Shown: positions 44,855 through 53,531 of the stretch, in pieces
Layout: each line of letters starts with the position of its first letter
How positions within the stretch are numbered: the first letter of the stretch is position 1
Origin: Rhodobacteraceae bacterium HLUCCA08
GTDB lineage: Bacteria; Pseudomonadota; Alphaproteobacteria; Rhodobacterales; Rhodobacteraceae
Length of the DNA: 64,000 nt
Assembly (NCBI GenBank): GCA_001314655.1
Contig: LJSF01000016.1
Span: 62,001 to 126,000, forward strand
Direction of reading: 5' to 3'
Notes under the pieces: model-generated
Databases searched by the model: none
Told to the model about the DNA's origin: nothing
What the model saw: the letters and a program-made list of their open reading frames with translations, nothing else
Translations under genes and position numbers: made by a program

Positions 44855-44883
44855 GATTTATCATGAAAAATTGACCGATGCAA
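44855..44883 (-). promoter_or_regulatory. Promoter of the DUF1028-amidohydrolase arm
   Basis: On the minus strand: TTGCAT (-35, 44883-44878), 17 nt, TAAATC (-10, 44860-44855), 26 bp before the DUF1028 ATG. The -10 overlaps operator 1. Confidence 0.65.
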
Positions 44884-44896
44884 ATTATCATGATAA
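44858..44896. promoter_or_regulatory. Two TTATCATGATAA-type operators in the divergent promoter
   Basis: Site 1, TTATCATGAAAA (44858-44869), matches site 2, the perfect 12-bp palindrome TTATCATGATAA (44885-44896), at 11 of 12 positions. Spacing is 27 bp. Site 1 lies over the leftward -10 and just upstream of the rightward -35; site 2 lies over the spacer and -10 of the rightward promoter. The likely binder is the GntR/FCD regulator encoded at 50388-51164; this is inferred from position. Confidence 0.75.
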
Positions 44897-44899
44897 ATT
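44871..44899 (+). promoter_or_regulatory. Promoter of the ABC-transporter arm
   Basis: TTGACC (44871-44876), 17 nt, TAAATT (44894-44899), 42 bp before the ATG of the solute-binding protein. It interleaves with the leftward promoter: the two -35 boxes overlap in the same 13 bp. Confidence 0.75.
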
Positions 44900-44941
44900 T
44901 GCCTCAAGAACGCCTCAAAACACCAACCGGGAGATACTCGA

Positions 44942-46519
44942 ATGACGCTCTTTCACCTGACGCGCCGGACGCTCTTGGCCGCCGCCACATCGACGCTTGC
45001 GCTGGGCACGCTTGCCACGCCCGCCCTGGCCCAGACGCCCGAGGGCGTGCTGATCGTCGGCCAGATCGCCGAGCCCAAATCGCTGGACCCCGCGGCGGTC
45101 ACGGCGGTCAATGATTTCCGCATCCTGGTCAATGTCTACGAGGGCCTGGTGCGCTACAAGCCCGGCACGCTCGAGGTCGAACCGCACCTGGCCACAGGCT
45201 GGGAGGTCAGCGAGGACGGAACCGAATACACCTTCAGCCTGCGCGACGGCGTGACCTTCCACGACGGCACGCCCTTCGATGCCGCGGCGGTGAAGTTCAA
45301 CTTCGACCGGATGCTGGATGATTCGCATCCCTTCCACGACACCGGCCCGTTCCCGCTGGCGTTCTTTTTCGGCTCGGTCGTCGCGACCGAGGTGGTGGAC
45401 GATCTGACCGTCAGGTTCACCCTGTCCGAACCCTATGCGCCGTTCCTGTCGAACCTTGCCTATCCGACCGGGCTGATCGTCTCGCCCGCCGCCATCGAAC
45501 AGCATGGCGGCGATGTCGGCCGCAATCCCTCGGGCACCGGGCCGTTCAGTTTCGTCGAATGGCGCTCCAACGAGGCGGTGGTGATCGAGCGCAATGCCGA
45601 TTACTGGGGCGAACCGGCGGGAACCGAGGCGGTCGTGTTCCGCCCGATCACCGACGCCAACACCCGCGTGGCCGAAATGCTGGCCGGCGGCATCGACATG
45701 ATGGTCGAGGTGCCGCCCAACGCCCTGAGCGAATTCCAGGGCGACGATTTCCGCGTCGTCGAACAGGCCGGCCCGCATCTGTGGTTCCTGATCCTGAACC
45801 TGCGCGAAGGCCCCTTCGCCAACCAGCAGATCCGCCAGGCCGCGAATTACGCGATCAACAAGGAAGCGATCGTGAACGACGTGCTGGAAGGCACCGCGGA
45901 TGTCGCCGCCGGCCCGACGCCGCCCGCCTTCGCCTGGGCCTATAACGAGGAGCTGGACCCCTATCCCTACGATCCCGACCATGCCCGGGCGCTTCTGTCC
46001 GAGGCCGGGATGGAGAATCCCGAAGTGACCTTCTACGTCACCGAGGGCGGATCCGGCATGCTGGACCCGGTCGCCATGGGCACCGCGATCCAGGCCGATC
46101 TGGCGGCGGTGGGTTTCGACGTCTCGATCGAGACCTATGAATGGAACACCTTCCTGGGCGAGGTGAACCCGGGGCTGGAGGGCAAGGCGGACATGGCCGA
46201 GATGGCCTGGATGACCAACGACCCCGACACCCTGCCCTACCTGGCGCTGCGCACCGATGCCTGGCCCGAAGCCGGCGGATTCAACTCGGGCTATTATTCC
46301 AACCCCGAGGTCGACGCGCTGCTGGAAGAGGCCCGCACCGCGACCGACCAGGACCGGCGGGCGGAGCTGTATCGCCAGATGCAGGTGATCGTGCAGGAGG
46401 ATGCGCCCTGGGTCTTTGTCGCCAACTGGAAACAGAACGCGGTGACCAGCGACCGGGTCGAGAATTTCTCCCTCGAGCCGTCCTTCCTGCTGATGCTGCA
46501 GGACGTGGTCAAGAACTGA
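44942..46519 (+). CDS. ABC transporter substrate-binding protein (peptide/opine/nickel, SBP_bac_5 family)
   Basis: The periplasmic receptor of the transporter encoded downstream. The 525-residue precursor has a signal peptide with RR near residues 8-9 and cleavage after ATPALA (about residue 30). The SBP_bac_5 domain shows EPKSLDP (about 43-49), YEGLVRY, DGVTFHDGTPFDA (about 103-115) and NYWGEP-like DYWGEP. GGGAGA lies 6 nt before the ATG. Ligands of the family include di- and oligopeptides, opines, glutathione and nickel; the adjoining amidohydrolase suggests an N-acylated or N-carbamoylated amino acid or small peptide. Confidence 0.9.
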   Translation: MTLFHLTRRTLLAAATSTLALGTLATPALAQTPEGVLIVGQIAEPKSLDPAAVTAVNDFRILVNVYEGLVRYKPGTLEVEPHLATGWEVSEDGTEYTFSLRDGVTFHDGTPFDAAAVKFNFDRMLDDSHPFHDTGPFPLAFFFGSVVATEVVDDLTVRFTLSEPYAPFLSNLAYPTGLIVSPAAIEQHGGDVGRNPSGTGPFSFVEWRSNEAVVIERNADYWGEPAGTEAVVFRPITDANTRVAEMLAGGIDMMVEVPPNALSEFQGDDFRVVEQAGPHLWFLILNLREGPFANQQIRQAANYAINKEAIVNDVLEGTADVAAGPTPPAFAWAYNEELDPYPYDPDHARALLSEAGMENPEVTFYVTEGGSGMLDPVAMGTAIQADLAAVGFDVSIETYEWNTFLGEVNPGLEGKADMAEMAWMTNDPDTLPYLALRTDAWPEAGGFNSGYYSNPEVDALLEEARTATDQDRRAELYRQMQVIVQEDAPWVFVANWKQNAVTSDRVENFSLEPSFLLMLQDVVKN

Positions 46520-46526
46520 CCGGTTT

Positions 46527-46588
46527 CGGCCGCTGACGCGGCCGATCCGCGGGGGGCTCTGCCCCCCGCACCCCCCGGAGTTTTCCGG
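46527..46588. repeat. Intergenic hairpin array, copy B
   Basis: Consecutive palindromes: CGGCCGC/GCGGCCG (46527-46544), CGGGGGGC/GCCCCCCG around a TCT loop (46550-46568), and CCGG/CCGG with a TTTT-containing loop (46575-46588), followed by CCAAGATGAAG. It shares the G-run/TCT/C-run core and the CCCCCCGG tail with copy A (5549-5625). It sits between the solute-binding protein and permease genes, where it may lower expression of the downstream membrane components. Confidence 0.7.
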
Positions 46589-46638
46589 CCAAGATGAAGG
46601 GGCATTGGGGCGCCCCCTGACCGACGAGCGGGGCGGCG

Positions 46639-47586
46639 ATGGGACGCTATATCCTGAAACGGCTGATTTCGGCGATCCCGGTGCTGCTGGGGATCACGAT
46701 CATCGTGTTCCTGATCATGGCGATGATCCCGGGCGATCCGGCGATCGCGATCCTCGGCGGCTATGCGACCGCCGACCGGATCGCGGATCTGAACCGTGAC
46801 CTCGGCCTCGATCAGCCGCTGGTGGCCCGATACTTCATCTGGCTCGGCAACATGCTGACGGGGGATTTCGGGCGCTCTTTCAGCCTGAACCGACCCGTCC
46901 TGGACGAGATCCTGGAGCGGTTCAACGCGACCCTGATACTGGCGGGCGTGTCATTCATGATGTGTTCTCTTCTCGGCATTCTTGCCGGTGTGGTTTCGGC
47001 CGCCCGCCAGTACGGTTTCGCGGACAAGGCGATCACCTTCGCCGTTCTGATCGGGATTTCCGTGCCCAGCTTCTTTCTGGGCATGATGATGATCCTGTTC
47101 TTCGCGGTGAACCTGCGCTGGCTGCCGGTATCGGGGATGTACGCGATCTATGGCGGCGGCGATCTGCCGGACCTGATCCGGCACCTGATCATGCCGGCCA
47201 CCGCGCTGGCCGCCGTCGCCACCGGGGTGATCGCCCGGCTCAGCCGCTCGGCGATGCTGGAGGTGCTGCGCCAGGATTACATCCGCACCGCCCGGGCCAA
47301 GGGCGTGGGCGAACGCCGGGTGATCATGGGCCATGCGCTGCGCGCCGCAATGGTCAGCATCATCCCGGTCCTGGGCATCCAGGCCGGGTTCGTGCTGTCC
47401 GGCGCCGTCTATATCGAAATCGTGTTCCAATGGCCCGGGGTCGGCCGGATGCTGGTCACCGCCATCCTGCAGCGTGACATCCTGCTGGTGCAGGGCGGCG
47501 TGGTCTTCGTCGCCGCCTGCTATGTCTTTTTCAACATCCTTGTCGACGTGGCCCAAAGTCTGCTGGACCCGAGGATCAAGACATGA
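46639..47586 (+). CDS. ABC transporter permease (DppB type)
   Basis: A 315-residue inner-membrane subunit with six hydrophobic segments. The N-terminal ILKRLISAIPVLLGITIIVF is the standard DppB-type first helix. The BPD_transp_1 region contains the EAA-type loop RTARAKGVGERRVIMGHALRAAM (about 212-234) that contacts the ATPase. The ribosome site is weak (GAGCGGGG). It follows the hairpin repeat and overlaps the next gene by 4 bp (ATGA). Confidence 0.9.
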   Translation: MGRYILKRLISAIPVLLGITIIVFLIMAMIPGDPAIAILGGYATADRIADLNRDLGLDQPLVARYFIWLGNMLTGDFGRSFSLNRPVLDEILERFNATLILAGVSFMMCSLLGILAGVVSAARQYGFADKAITFAVLIGISVPSFFLGMMMILFFAVNLRWLPVSGMYAIYGGGDLPDLIRHLIMPATALAAVATGVIARLSRSAMLEVLRQDYIRTARAKGVGERRVIMGHALRAAMVSIIPVLGIQAGFVLSGAVYIEIVFQWPGVGRMLVTAILQRDILLVQGGVVFVAACYVFFNILVDVAQSLLDPRIKT

Positions 47587-49466
47587 GCGGGTTCCTGAAG
47601 CTTCTGTTCCGCAACCGGCTGGCCGCGGTCGGGGCGGTGGTGCTGGGCACGATCCTGGTGCTGGTGCTGATCACGCCGCTCTTGCCGCTCAAGGACCCGA
47701 ACGTCACCGACACCGCCAACAAGTTCATCCCGCCCTTCACCGAAGGGCACCTGCTGGGCACCGATCACCTGGGCCGGGACCAGCTGTCGCGGCTGCTTCA
47801 CGGCACCCGGTTGAGCCTGGCGGTGGGGCTCGCCGCGGCAGTGATCGCGGCCACGCTGGGCTCGGCGGTGGGCATCATCGCGGGCTATTTCGGCGGCCGC
47901 ACCGACAACGTGATCATGCGCGGCGTCGACATGCTGATGGCCTTCCCCTACATCCTGCTGGCGCTTGCCATCGTCGCCGCACTCGGCCCCGGCCTGCTGA
48001 ACGCGCTGATCGCCGTGGCCGCCGTAAACATCCCGTTCTTCGCCCGCAACATCCGTGGCATCACCGTCAGCCTGGCGGGGCGCGAATTCATCGACGCGGC
48101 ACGGCTGGCGGGCAAGGGGCACACCCGGATCATCCTGACCGAGCTGCTGCCCAACGTGCTGCCGACCATCGTCATCGCCATGTCCACCACCGTGGGCTGG
48201 ATGATCCTGGAAACCGCCGGCCTGTCCTTCCTCGGCCTCGGCTCGCAGCCGCCGGTCGCCGACCTCGGCTCGATGCTGGGCAAGGGGCGGGATTCGCTGA
48301 TCACCGATCCGCATACCTCGATCGTGCCCGGGGTGATGATCTTTCTCATCGTGATGAGCGTGAACCTGCTGGGCGACGGGGTGCGCGACGCGCTGGATCC
48401 GCGGCTGAAATCGGGCGCGCTCAGCCGGCCGCGGGCGATGACGGCGGTGAACCGCAAGGGGCCGGTCCCCGAAACCGACGACAAGGGCCTGCTGAACATC
48501 CAGAACCTGGAAACCCAGTTCCATGTCGGCCCGCGCGTCTACCGCGCCGTCAACGACGTGTCGCTGCATGTGAAACCCGGCGAATGCCTGGGCGTGATCG
48601 GCGAAAGCGGGTCCGGCAAATCGGTGACCGCGCTGTCGGTCATGGGCCTTGTCGCCTCGCCCCCCGGGGTGATCACCGGCGGCGCCGTGCGCTATGCCGG
48701 CGAAGACCTGCTGGGCGCCTCCTACAAGAGCCTGCGGACCAAGCGGGGCGAAAACGTCGCCTATATCTTTCAGGACCCGCTCAGCACGCTGCACCCGCTC
48801 TACCGGGTCGGCGACCAGCTGGCCGAGGCGATCCAGTGCCACCACAAGATCTCCGACGCCAAGGCCCGCGCCCGGTCGCTGGAGCTGCTCAGGGCCGTGC
48901 GCATCCCCAATGCCGAAAGCCGCCTGCGCGACTACCCGCACGAGATGTCGGGCGGCATGCGCCAGCGGGTCGGCATCGCCATGGCCATGGCCAACGACCC
49001 CGACGTGATCATCGCCGATGAACCGACCACGGCGCTGGATGTCACCGTGCAGGCCCAGATCCTGGCCCTGCTGGACGACCTGCGCCGCGAACGGGGTCTG
49101 GCCATCGTCTTCATCACCCATGATTTCGGCGTCGTCGCCCAGCTGACCGACCGGGTCGCGGTGATGTACGCCGGCCAGATCGTCGAGCAAGGCCGCACCG
49201 AAGAGGTCCTGTCCCGCCCGCTGCACCCCTATACACGACGCCTGATCGCCTGCGTGCCCGAACTGGGCGGTGGGCGGCGGCGGCTGGAGGCGATCCCGGG
49301 CCTGCCGCCCATGGTCGACAAGCTGCCGCGCGGCTGCGCCTTCGCCGCGCGCTGCGACAAGGCGCAGGACAGCTGCCGCGCCGCGCCGATCGCGCTGTCC
49401 CGCGACGGCGACCGCGCCGTGCGCTGCCTGTTCCCCGAGGAAGCCCTGCGAAAGGACGCCTCATGA
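47583..49466 (+). CDS. ABC transporter permease-ATPase fusion (DppC-DppD)
   Basis: A 627-residue fusion. Residues about 1-285 are a DppC-type permease ([22 protein letters not shown] at about 59-80 and the EAA loop [17 protein letters not shown]). A linker of about 20 residues follows (about 285-305). Residues about 305-620 are a DppD-type ATPase with Walker A GESGSGKS (about 340-347), the signature MSGGMRQR, Walker [13 protein letters not shown] and the C-terminal oligopeptide/dipeptide cysteine-containing region ([15 protein letters not shown]). The fusion ties one membrane half to its motor. The same architecture is annotated in other bacteria, so it is uncommon but not unique. Overlaps both neighbours by 4 bp. 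Confidence 0.92.
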   Translation: MSGFLKLLFRNRLAAVGAVVLGTILVLVLITPLLPLKDPNVTDTANKFIPPFTEGHLLGTDHLGRDQLSRLLHGTRLSLAVGLAAAVIAATLGSAVGIIAGYFGGRTDNVIMRGVDMLMAFPYILLALAIVAALGPGLLNALIAVAAVNIPFFARNIRGITVSLAGREFIDAARLAGKGHTRIILTELLPNVLPTIVIAMSTTVGWMILETAGLSFLGLGSQPPVADLGSMLGKGRDSLITDPHTSIVPGVMIFLIVMSVNLLGDGVRDALDPRLKSGALSRPRAMTAVNRKGPVPETDDKGLLNIQNLETQFHVGPRVYRAVNDVSLHVKPGECLGVIGESGSGKSVTALSVMGLVASPPGVITGGAVRYAGEDLLGASYKSLRTKRGENVAYIFQDPLSTLHPLYRVGDQLAEAIQCHHKISDAKARARSLELLRAVRIPNAESRLRDYPHEMSGGMRQRVGIAMAMANDPDVIIADEPTTALDVTVQAQILALLDDLRRERGLAIVFITHDFGVVAQLTDRVAVMYAGQIVEQGRTEEVLSRPLHPYTRRLIACVPELGGGRRRLEAIPGLPPMVDKLPRGCAFAARCDKAQDSCRAAPIALSRDGDRAVRCLFPEEALRKDAS

Positions 49467-50419
49467 TCGCGCTCAAGGTCGACAACCTGTCCAAGACCTT
49501 TGCCCTGCCGCGGCGCCTGTTCGGCCCCGCACGGCCCGGCGTGCGCGCCGTGCGGCCGGTGTCGTTCCAGGTCGAAAAGGGCGAAACCCTGGGCATCGTC
49601 GGCGAATCCGGCTGTGGCAAATCCACCTTCGCGCGGATGCTGGTCGGCCTGCTGGAGCCGACCACCGGCCGGATCGAGATCGCCGGAAAGGCGCTCGACA
49701 CCGCCGACCCGGCGGCTTTCGGGCGGCTGATCCAATATGTCTTCCAGGACCCGATCAGCAGCCTGAACCCGCGCAAGACCATCCGCCAGATCATGGAAAC
49801 GCCGCTGCGCCTGCTGCATGGCATGACCCGCGCCGACCGCGCGGCGCGCATCGCCGAAATCTTCGACAGCGTGAACCTGCGCGAGGAATTCCTCGATCGC
49901 TACCCGCACGAGTTTTCCGGCGGCCAGGCCCAGCGGATCGGCATCGCCCGGGCGCTGGCCGCCGCGCCCGAGATCATCGTGCTGGACGAACCGGTCTCGG
50001 CGCTCGATGTGTCGGTGCAGGCCCAGGTGCTGAACCTGCTGGCCGATCTGAGGGCCGAGTTCGACCTGACCTACCTGTTCATCAGCCACGACCTCGCCGT
50101 GGTCGAGGCGGTCAGCGACCGGGTCGTCGTTCTGTATTTCGGCGCGGTGGTGGAAATCGGCCGGGCCGAAAGCATCTTCAATGCGCCGCGCCATCCCTAT
50201 ACACGGCTGCTGGCGGACAGCGCCCCGGTGGTCGGTCGGCCCCTGACGGCGCCCGAGCAGAGAGACACCGAACTGCCCGATCCGCTGAACCCGCCGCCGG
50301 GCTGCGCCTTTGCCGGCCGTTGCCCGCGCGCGACCGAGATCTGCCGGGCCCAGGACCCGCCGCTGACCCAGATGGGAGACGACCAGCTTGCCGCCTGCCA
50401 CCACCCGCTCGACCCCTGA
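49463..50419 (+). CDS. ABC transporter ATP-binding protein (DppF type)
   Basis: The second ATPase of the transporter, 318 residues. Walker A GESGCGKS (about 48-55), Q-loop YVFQDP, signature EFSGGQAQR (about 151-159), Walker B IIVLDEPVSALD, H-loop FISHDLAVVE, and the oligo_HPY-type tail with cysteines (GCAFAGRCPRATEIC). It overlaps the fusion gene by 4 bp and the regulator gene by 32 bp, so the entire arm is one transcript. Confidence 0.92.
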   Translation: MIALKVDNLSKTFALPRRLFGPARPGVRAVRPVSFQVEKGETLGIVGESGCGKSTFARMLVGLLEPTTGRIEIAGKALDTADPAAFGRLIQYVFQDPISSLNPRKTIRQIMETPLRLLHGMTRADRAARIAEIFDSVNLREEFLDRYPHEFSGGQAQRIGIARALAAAPEIIVLDEPVSALDVSVQAQVLNLLADLRAEFDLTYLFISHDLAVVEAVSDRVVVLYFGAVVEIGRAESIFNAPRHPYTRLLADSAPVVGRPLTAPEQRDTELPDPLNPPPGCAFAGRCPRATEICRAQDPPLTQMGDDQLAACHHPLDP

Positions 50420-51164
50420 GCCCAAGCTCAGCCGCCCGGTCCAGGTGGCCGAGGCGATCAAGGACTGGGTCGTCGACCAGGGCCTGCGCGCCGGCGACCG
50501 GCTGCCCGGTGAATCGGAACTGATCGAACGGTTCGGGATGGCCAAGGGCACGATCCGCGAGGCGATGCGCGTGCTCGAGGCCCAAGGCCTGATCAAGACC
50601 CGCACCGGCCCCGGCGGCGGCTCTTTCGTGCACGAGGTCAGCGGGCAGCGTGCCAAGGCGCTTCTGGGCAATTACTTCTATTTCAAGAACCTCAAGATCG
50701 GTGACATCTACCAACTGCGGCTCGCGCTCGAACCCGAACTGGCCGCATCGCTGGCCGGCACGCTGCCCGACGAGGTTCTGGACCGGCTGGACGATTGCAT
50801 CGCGCATTACGCCCATCCCGCCCGCAACCTGGACGAGGAACGCCAGCAGCACGTCGATTCCCTGCGGTTTCACGCCATCCTGGCCGAGGCCGCGGACAAC
50901 CCGCTTCTGGGTTTCGTGATCGATTTCATGGTCAGCCTGCTGTCGGACCTGACCGTGCATCGCAAGCTCTATTCACCGCCGAACGCCGAATTGTGGTCGC
51001 GCGGCCGCGACTACCAGCTGCGCCTGCTGATGGCCCTGCGCGAAGGCGATGCCGACGCCGCCCGCGCGATCATGCGCGCCCACATGGAAACCGCCTGGGC
51101 CCTGATGCGCGGCCAGGAGGTCGAGATGCTGCGGCAATTCATGCCCGGCTGGCAAGCGGAATAG
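50388..51164 (+). CDS. GntR-family regulator with FCD ligand-binding domain
   Basis: A 258-residue repressor-type regulator. The N-terminal winged helix (about 18-80: LPGESELIERFGMAKGTIREAMRVLEAQGLI core) is followed by a helical FCD domain (about 95-235) whose conserved Asp and His residues usually hold a metal that binds an organic acid. The start is TTG at 50388 with GGGAGA upstream, inside the ATPase gene; this gives a normal N-terminus. As last gene of the transporter arm it is the natural regulator of the 44855-44899 double operator. Its ligand is probably the transported compound or its breakdown product. Confidence 0.9.
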   Translation: MPPATTRSTPEPKLSRPVQVAEAIKDWVVDQGLRAGDRLPGESELIERFGMAKGTIREAMRVLEAQGLIKTRTGPGGGSFVHEVSGQRAKALLGNYFYFKNLKIGDIYQLRLALEPELAASLAGTLPDEVLDRLDDCIAHYAHPARNLDEERQQHVDSLRFHAILAEAADNPLLGFVIDFMVSLLSDLTVHRKLYSPPNAELWSRGRDYQLRLLMALREGDADAARAIMRAHMETAWALMRGQEVEMLRQFMPGWQAE

Positions 51165-51232
51165 GCCCGGAGACGACCCCGGAACCGACACGGGGCCCGG
51201 CGCATCAGCGACCGGACCCCGGGAAGCGTCAG

Positions 51233-51308
51233 TGGTGAGCCGTGCAGGATTCGAACCTGCGACCCACTGATTAAAAGTCAGTTGCTCTACCAACTGAGCT
51301 AACGGCCC
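51233..51308 (-). tRNA. tRNA-Lys (anticodon TTT)
   Basis: Read on the minus strand, GGGCCGTTAGCTCAGTTGGT starts the gene. The acceptor stem is GGGCCGT/ACGGCTC (with a terminal G-U/C pairing), the D loop is normal, and the anticodon stem CTGAC/GTCAG-type holds CTTTTAA. The T arm contains GGTTCGAATCC and the discriminator A is followed by an encoded CCA. A promoter is at 51319-51347. No integrase lies nearby, so it does not mark an island here. Confidence 0.96.
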
Positions 51309-51318
51309 ACGAGGCGTC

Positions 51319-51347
51319 CGTTTAGAAAGCCCCGCCCACCGGGTCAA
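51319..51347 (-). promoter_or_regulatory. Promoter of tRNA-Lys
   Basis: Minus strand: TTGACC (51347-51342), 17 nt, TAAACG (51324-51319), 10 bp before the mature 5' end of the tRNA. Confidence 0.7.
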
Positions 51348-51405
51348 CCCCCGTTTTCGCGGCCCCACTGGATTCGCCCGCGCCGCTCGCCTATATGCGG
51401 CGGCC

Positions 51406-52221
51406 ATGGAACATGCGCCCGCACAGGGCCTGCCGTTCATGAAAATGCACGGGCTGGGCAACGACTTCGTGGTCGTCGACGATCGGGGGCGCCCCCCGCG
51501 CGTCACGCCGGCACTTGCCCGGGCCATGGCCGACCGGCACCGCGGCGTGGGCTTCGACCAGCTGGCCGTGATCGAAGACAGCCCGGATACCGACGCGAAA
51601 CTGACATTCTACAACGCCGACGGCTCTCTGTCCGCGGCCTGCGGCAACGCCACCCGCTGCATCGCCCGGCACCTGATGGACGACACCGGCCGCGGTGCGC
51701 TGATCCTGACCACCGACCGCGGCGCCCTGCCCTGCCGTGATGCCGGCGGCGGGCTGACCAGCGTCAACATGGGGCACGCCCTGACCGGTTGGGATCAGAT
51801 CCCCCTCGCAGAGCCGATGGACACGCGCGCGTTGCCCCTCGACGGCGGCCCCTCCGCCACCTCCATGGGCAATCCCCATTGCACCTTCTTCGTCCCCGAA
51901 GCGGACGCGGTCGACCTGGAGGACCTGGGGCCGCGGATCGAACATCACCCGCTGTTTCCAGACCGCACCAACGTCCAGGTCGCCAGCGTGATCGGGCCCG
52001 ATACGATCCGGATGCGGGTCTGGGAACGGGGCACCGGGATCACCCTTGCCTCGGGCTCGTCCTCCTGTGCCACGGCCCATGCCGCCCATCGGCGTGGCCT
52101 GACCGGGCCCGCGGTGACGGTGCGGCTGGATGGCGGCGACATCCATATCCGCATCGCGTCGGACGGAATCTGGATGACCGGACCGACCGCCCATGTCTTT
52201 GACGGGGTCTGGCGGGGATGA
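51406..52221 (+). CDS. dapF: Diaminopimelate epimerase
   Basis: Interconverts LL- and meso-diaminopimelate for lysine and peptidoglycan. It has 271 residues. MKMHGLGNDFVVVDD near the start and the two catalytic cysteines, one in AACGNATRC (about 80-88) and one in SGSSSCATAHAA (about 218-229), are in place. The second motif usually reads SGSGSC or similar. An internal ATG at 51439 (MKMHG) is a credible alternative start. The stop overlaps the mtaB start as ATGA. Confidence 0.93.
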   Translation: MEHAPAQGLPFMKMHGLGNDFVVVDDRGRPPRVTPALARAMADRHRGVGFDQLAVIEDSPDTDAKLTFYNADGSLSAACGNATRCIARHLMDDTGRGALILTTDRGALPCRDAGGGLTSVNMGHALTGWDQIPLAEPMDTRALPLDGGPSATSMGNPHCTFFVPEADAVDLEDLGPRIEHHPLFPDRTNVQVASVIGPDTIRMRVWERGTGITLASGSSSCATAHAAHRRGLTGPAVTVRLDGGDIHIRIASDGIWMTGPTAHVFDGVWRG

Positions 52222-53471
52222 GCGCGCCGGTCTTTTCCAACCATGGCTGCCGCCTGAACGCCTATGAAACCGAGGCGATGAAGGATCTGGCCCGGGCCGC
52301 CGGCCTGACCGACGCCGTCGTGGTGAACACCTGTGCCGTCACCGCCGAGGCGGTGCGCAAGGCAAAGAAGGACATCCGCCGCCTGGCCCGGGAACACCCC
52401 GACGCGCCGCTGATCGTCACCGGCTGCGCGGCGCAGACCGACCCGCAGGCCTTCGCCGCCATGCCCGAGGTCACGCGGGTCATCGGCAATGCCGAAAAGA
52501 TGGACCCCGCCACCTGGGCGGCCCTGACGCCCGACCTGATCGGCGCGACCGAGCGGGTGCAGGTCGACGACATCATGAGCGTCCGCGAAACCGCCGGCCA
52601 CCTGATCGACGGCTTCGGCACGCGCAGCCGCGCCTATGTCCAGGTGCAGAACGGCTGCGATCACCGCTGCACCTTCTGCATCATTCCTTATGGCCGCGGC
52701 AATTCGCGTTCGGTCCCCGCCGGGGTGGTGGTGGACCAGATCAAGCGGCTGGTGCAGGCGGGCTATAACGAGGTGGTGCTGACCGGGGTCGACCTGACCT
52801 CCTGGGGGGCCGATCTGCCCGGCGGGCCGCGGCTGGGCGATCTGGTGATGCGCATCCTGCGGCTGGTGCCGGACCTGCCGCGGCTGCGCATCAGCTCGAT
52901 CGACAGCATCGAAGCCGACGACGCCCTGATGCAGGCAATCGCGACCGAACCGCGCCTGATGCCGCATCTGCACCTGTCGCTGCAGCACGGTGATGACCTG
53001 ATCCTGAAGCGGATGAAGCGCCGCCACCTGCGCGACGACGCGATCCGGTTCTGCGATCAGGCGCGCGCGCTGCGCCCCGACATCACCTTCGGCGCCGACA
53101 TCATCGCGGGCTTCCCGACCGAGTCCGAGGCGGCCTTCGAGAATTCCCTTCGCCTGGTGCAGGATTGCGGCCTGACCTGGCTGCACGTCTTTCCCTATTC
53201 GGCGCGGGCCGGCACCCCCGCCGCCCGGATGCCCGCCGTCGATGGTGCCACAATCAAGGCGCGCGCCGCTCGGTTGCGCGCCGCCGGGGACGCCGCCGTC
53301 ACTCGGCACCTGGGCGCGCAGATCGGGCAGACCCGCAAGGTGCTTCTGGAACATCCCCGCATGGGCCGAACCGAACATTTCGCCGAGGTGACGTTCGACA
53401 GCGACCACCCCGAAGGCCGCATCATCGACGCGACCATCCGCGACCACACGGCGACGCAGCTTTTGGCCTGA
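52218..53471 (+). CDS. mtaB: tRNA (N6-threonylcarbamoyladenosine-37-C2)-methylthiotransferase
   Basis: A radical-SAM methylthiotransferase that turns t6A37 into ms2t6A37 in ANN-decoding tRNAs. It has 417 residues. The N-terminal UPF0004 domain holds three cluster cysteines (NHGCRLN, VNTCAVT, VTGCAAQ). The radical-SAM loop is CDHRCTFCIIPYGRG (about 149-163), giving CxxxCxxC. GVDLTSWG and LHLSLQHGDD are typical of MtaB (not MiaB, which starts with a longer N-terminus and has a distinct TRAM end). It lies beside tRNA-Lys, itself a t6A-containing tRNA; the pairing with dapF is by 4-bp overlap. Confidence 0.9.
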   Translation: MSAPVFSNHGCRLNAYETEAMKDLARAAGLTDAVVVNTCAVTAEAVRKAKKDIRRLAREHPDAPLIVTGCAAQTDPQAFAAMPEVTRVIGNAEKMDPATWAALTPDLIGATERVQVDDIMSVRETAGHLIDGFGTRSRAYVQVQNGCDHRCTFCIIPYGRGNSRSVPAGVVVDQIKRLVQAGYNEVVLTGVDLTSWGADLPGGPRLGDLVMRILRLVPDLPRLRISSIDSIEADDALMQAIATEPRLMPHLHLSLQHGDDLILKRMKRRHLRDDAIRFCDQARALRPDITFGADIIAGFPTESEAAFENSLRLVQDCGLTWLHVFPYSARAGTPAARMPAVDGATIKARAARLRAAGDAAVTRHLGAQIGQTRKVLLEHPRMGRTEHFAEVTFDSDHPEGRIIDATIRDHTATQLLA

Positions 53472-53531
53472 ACCGGGGGCTTGCCCGATCGCCGGGCACG
53501 TGGCACCGATCCGGTGGAAGGAGCCCCGCCG

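Noticed and set aside
51233-51308. tRNA-Lys as an integration site of a genomic island
   Set aside because: No integrase, no duplicated tRNA 3' end and only core genes nearby.
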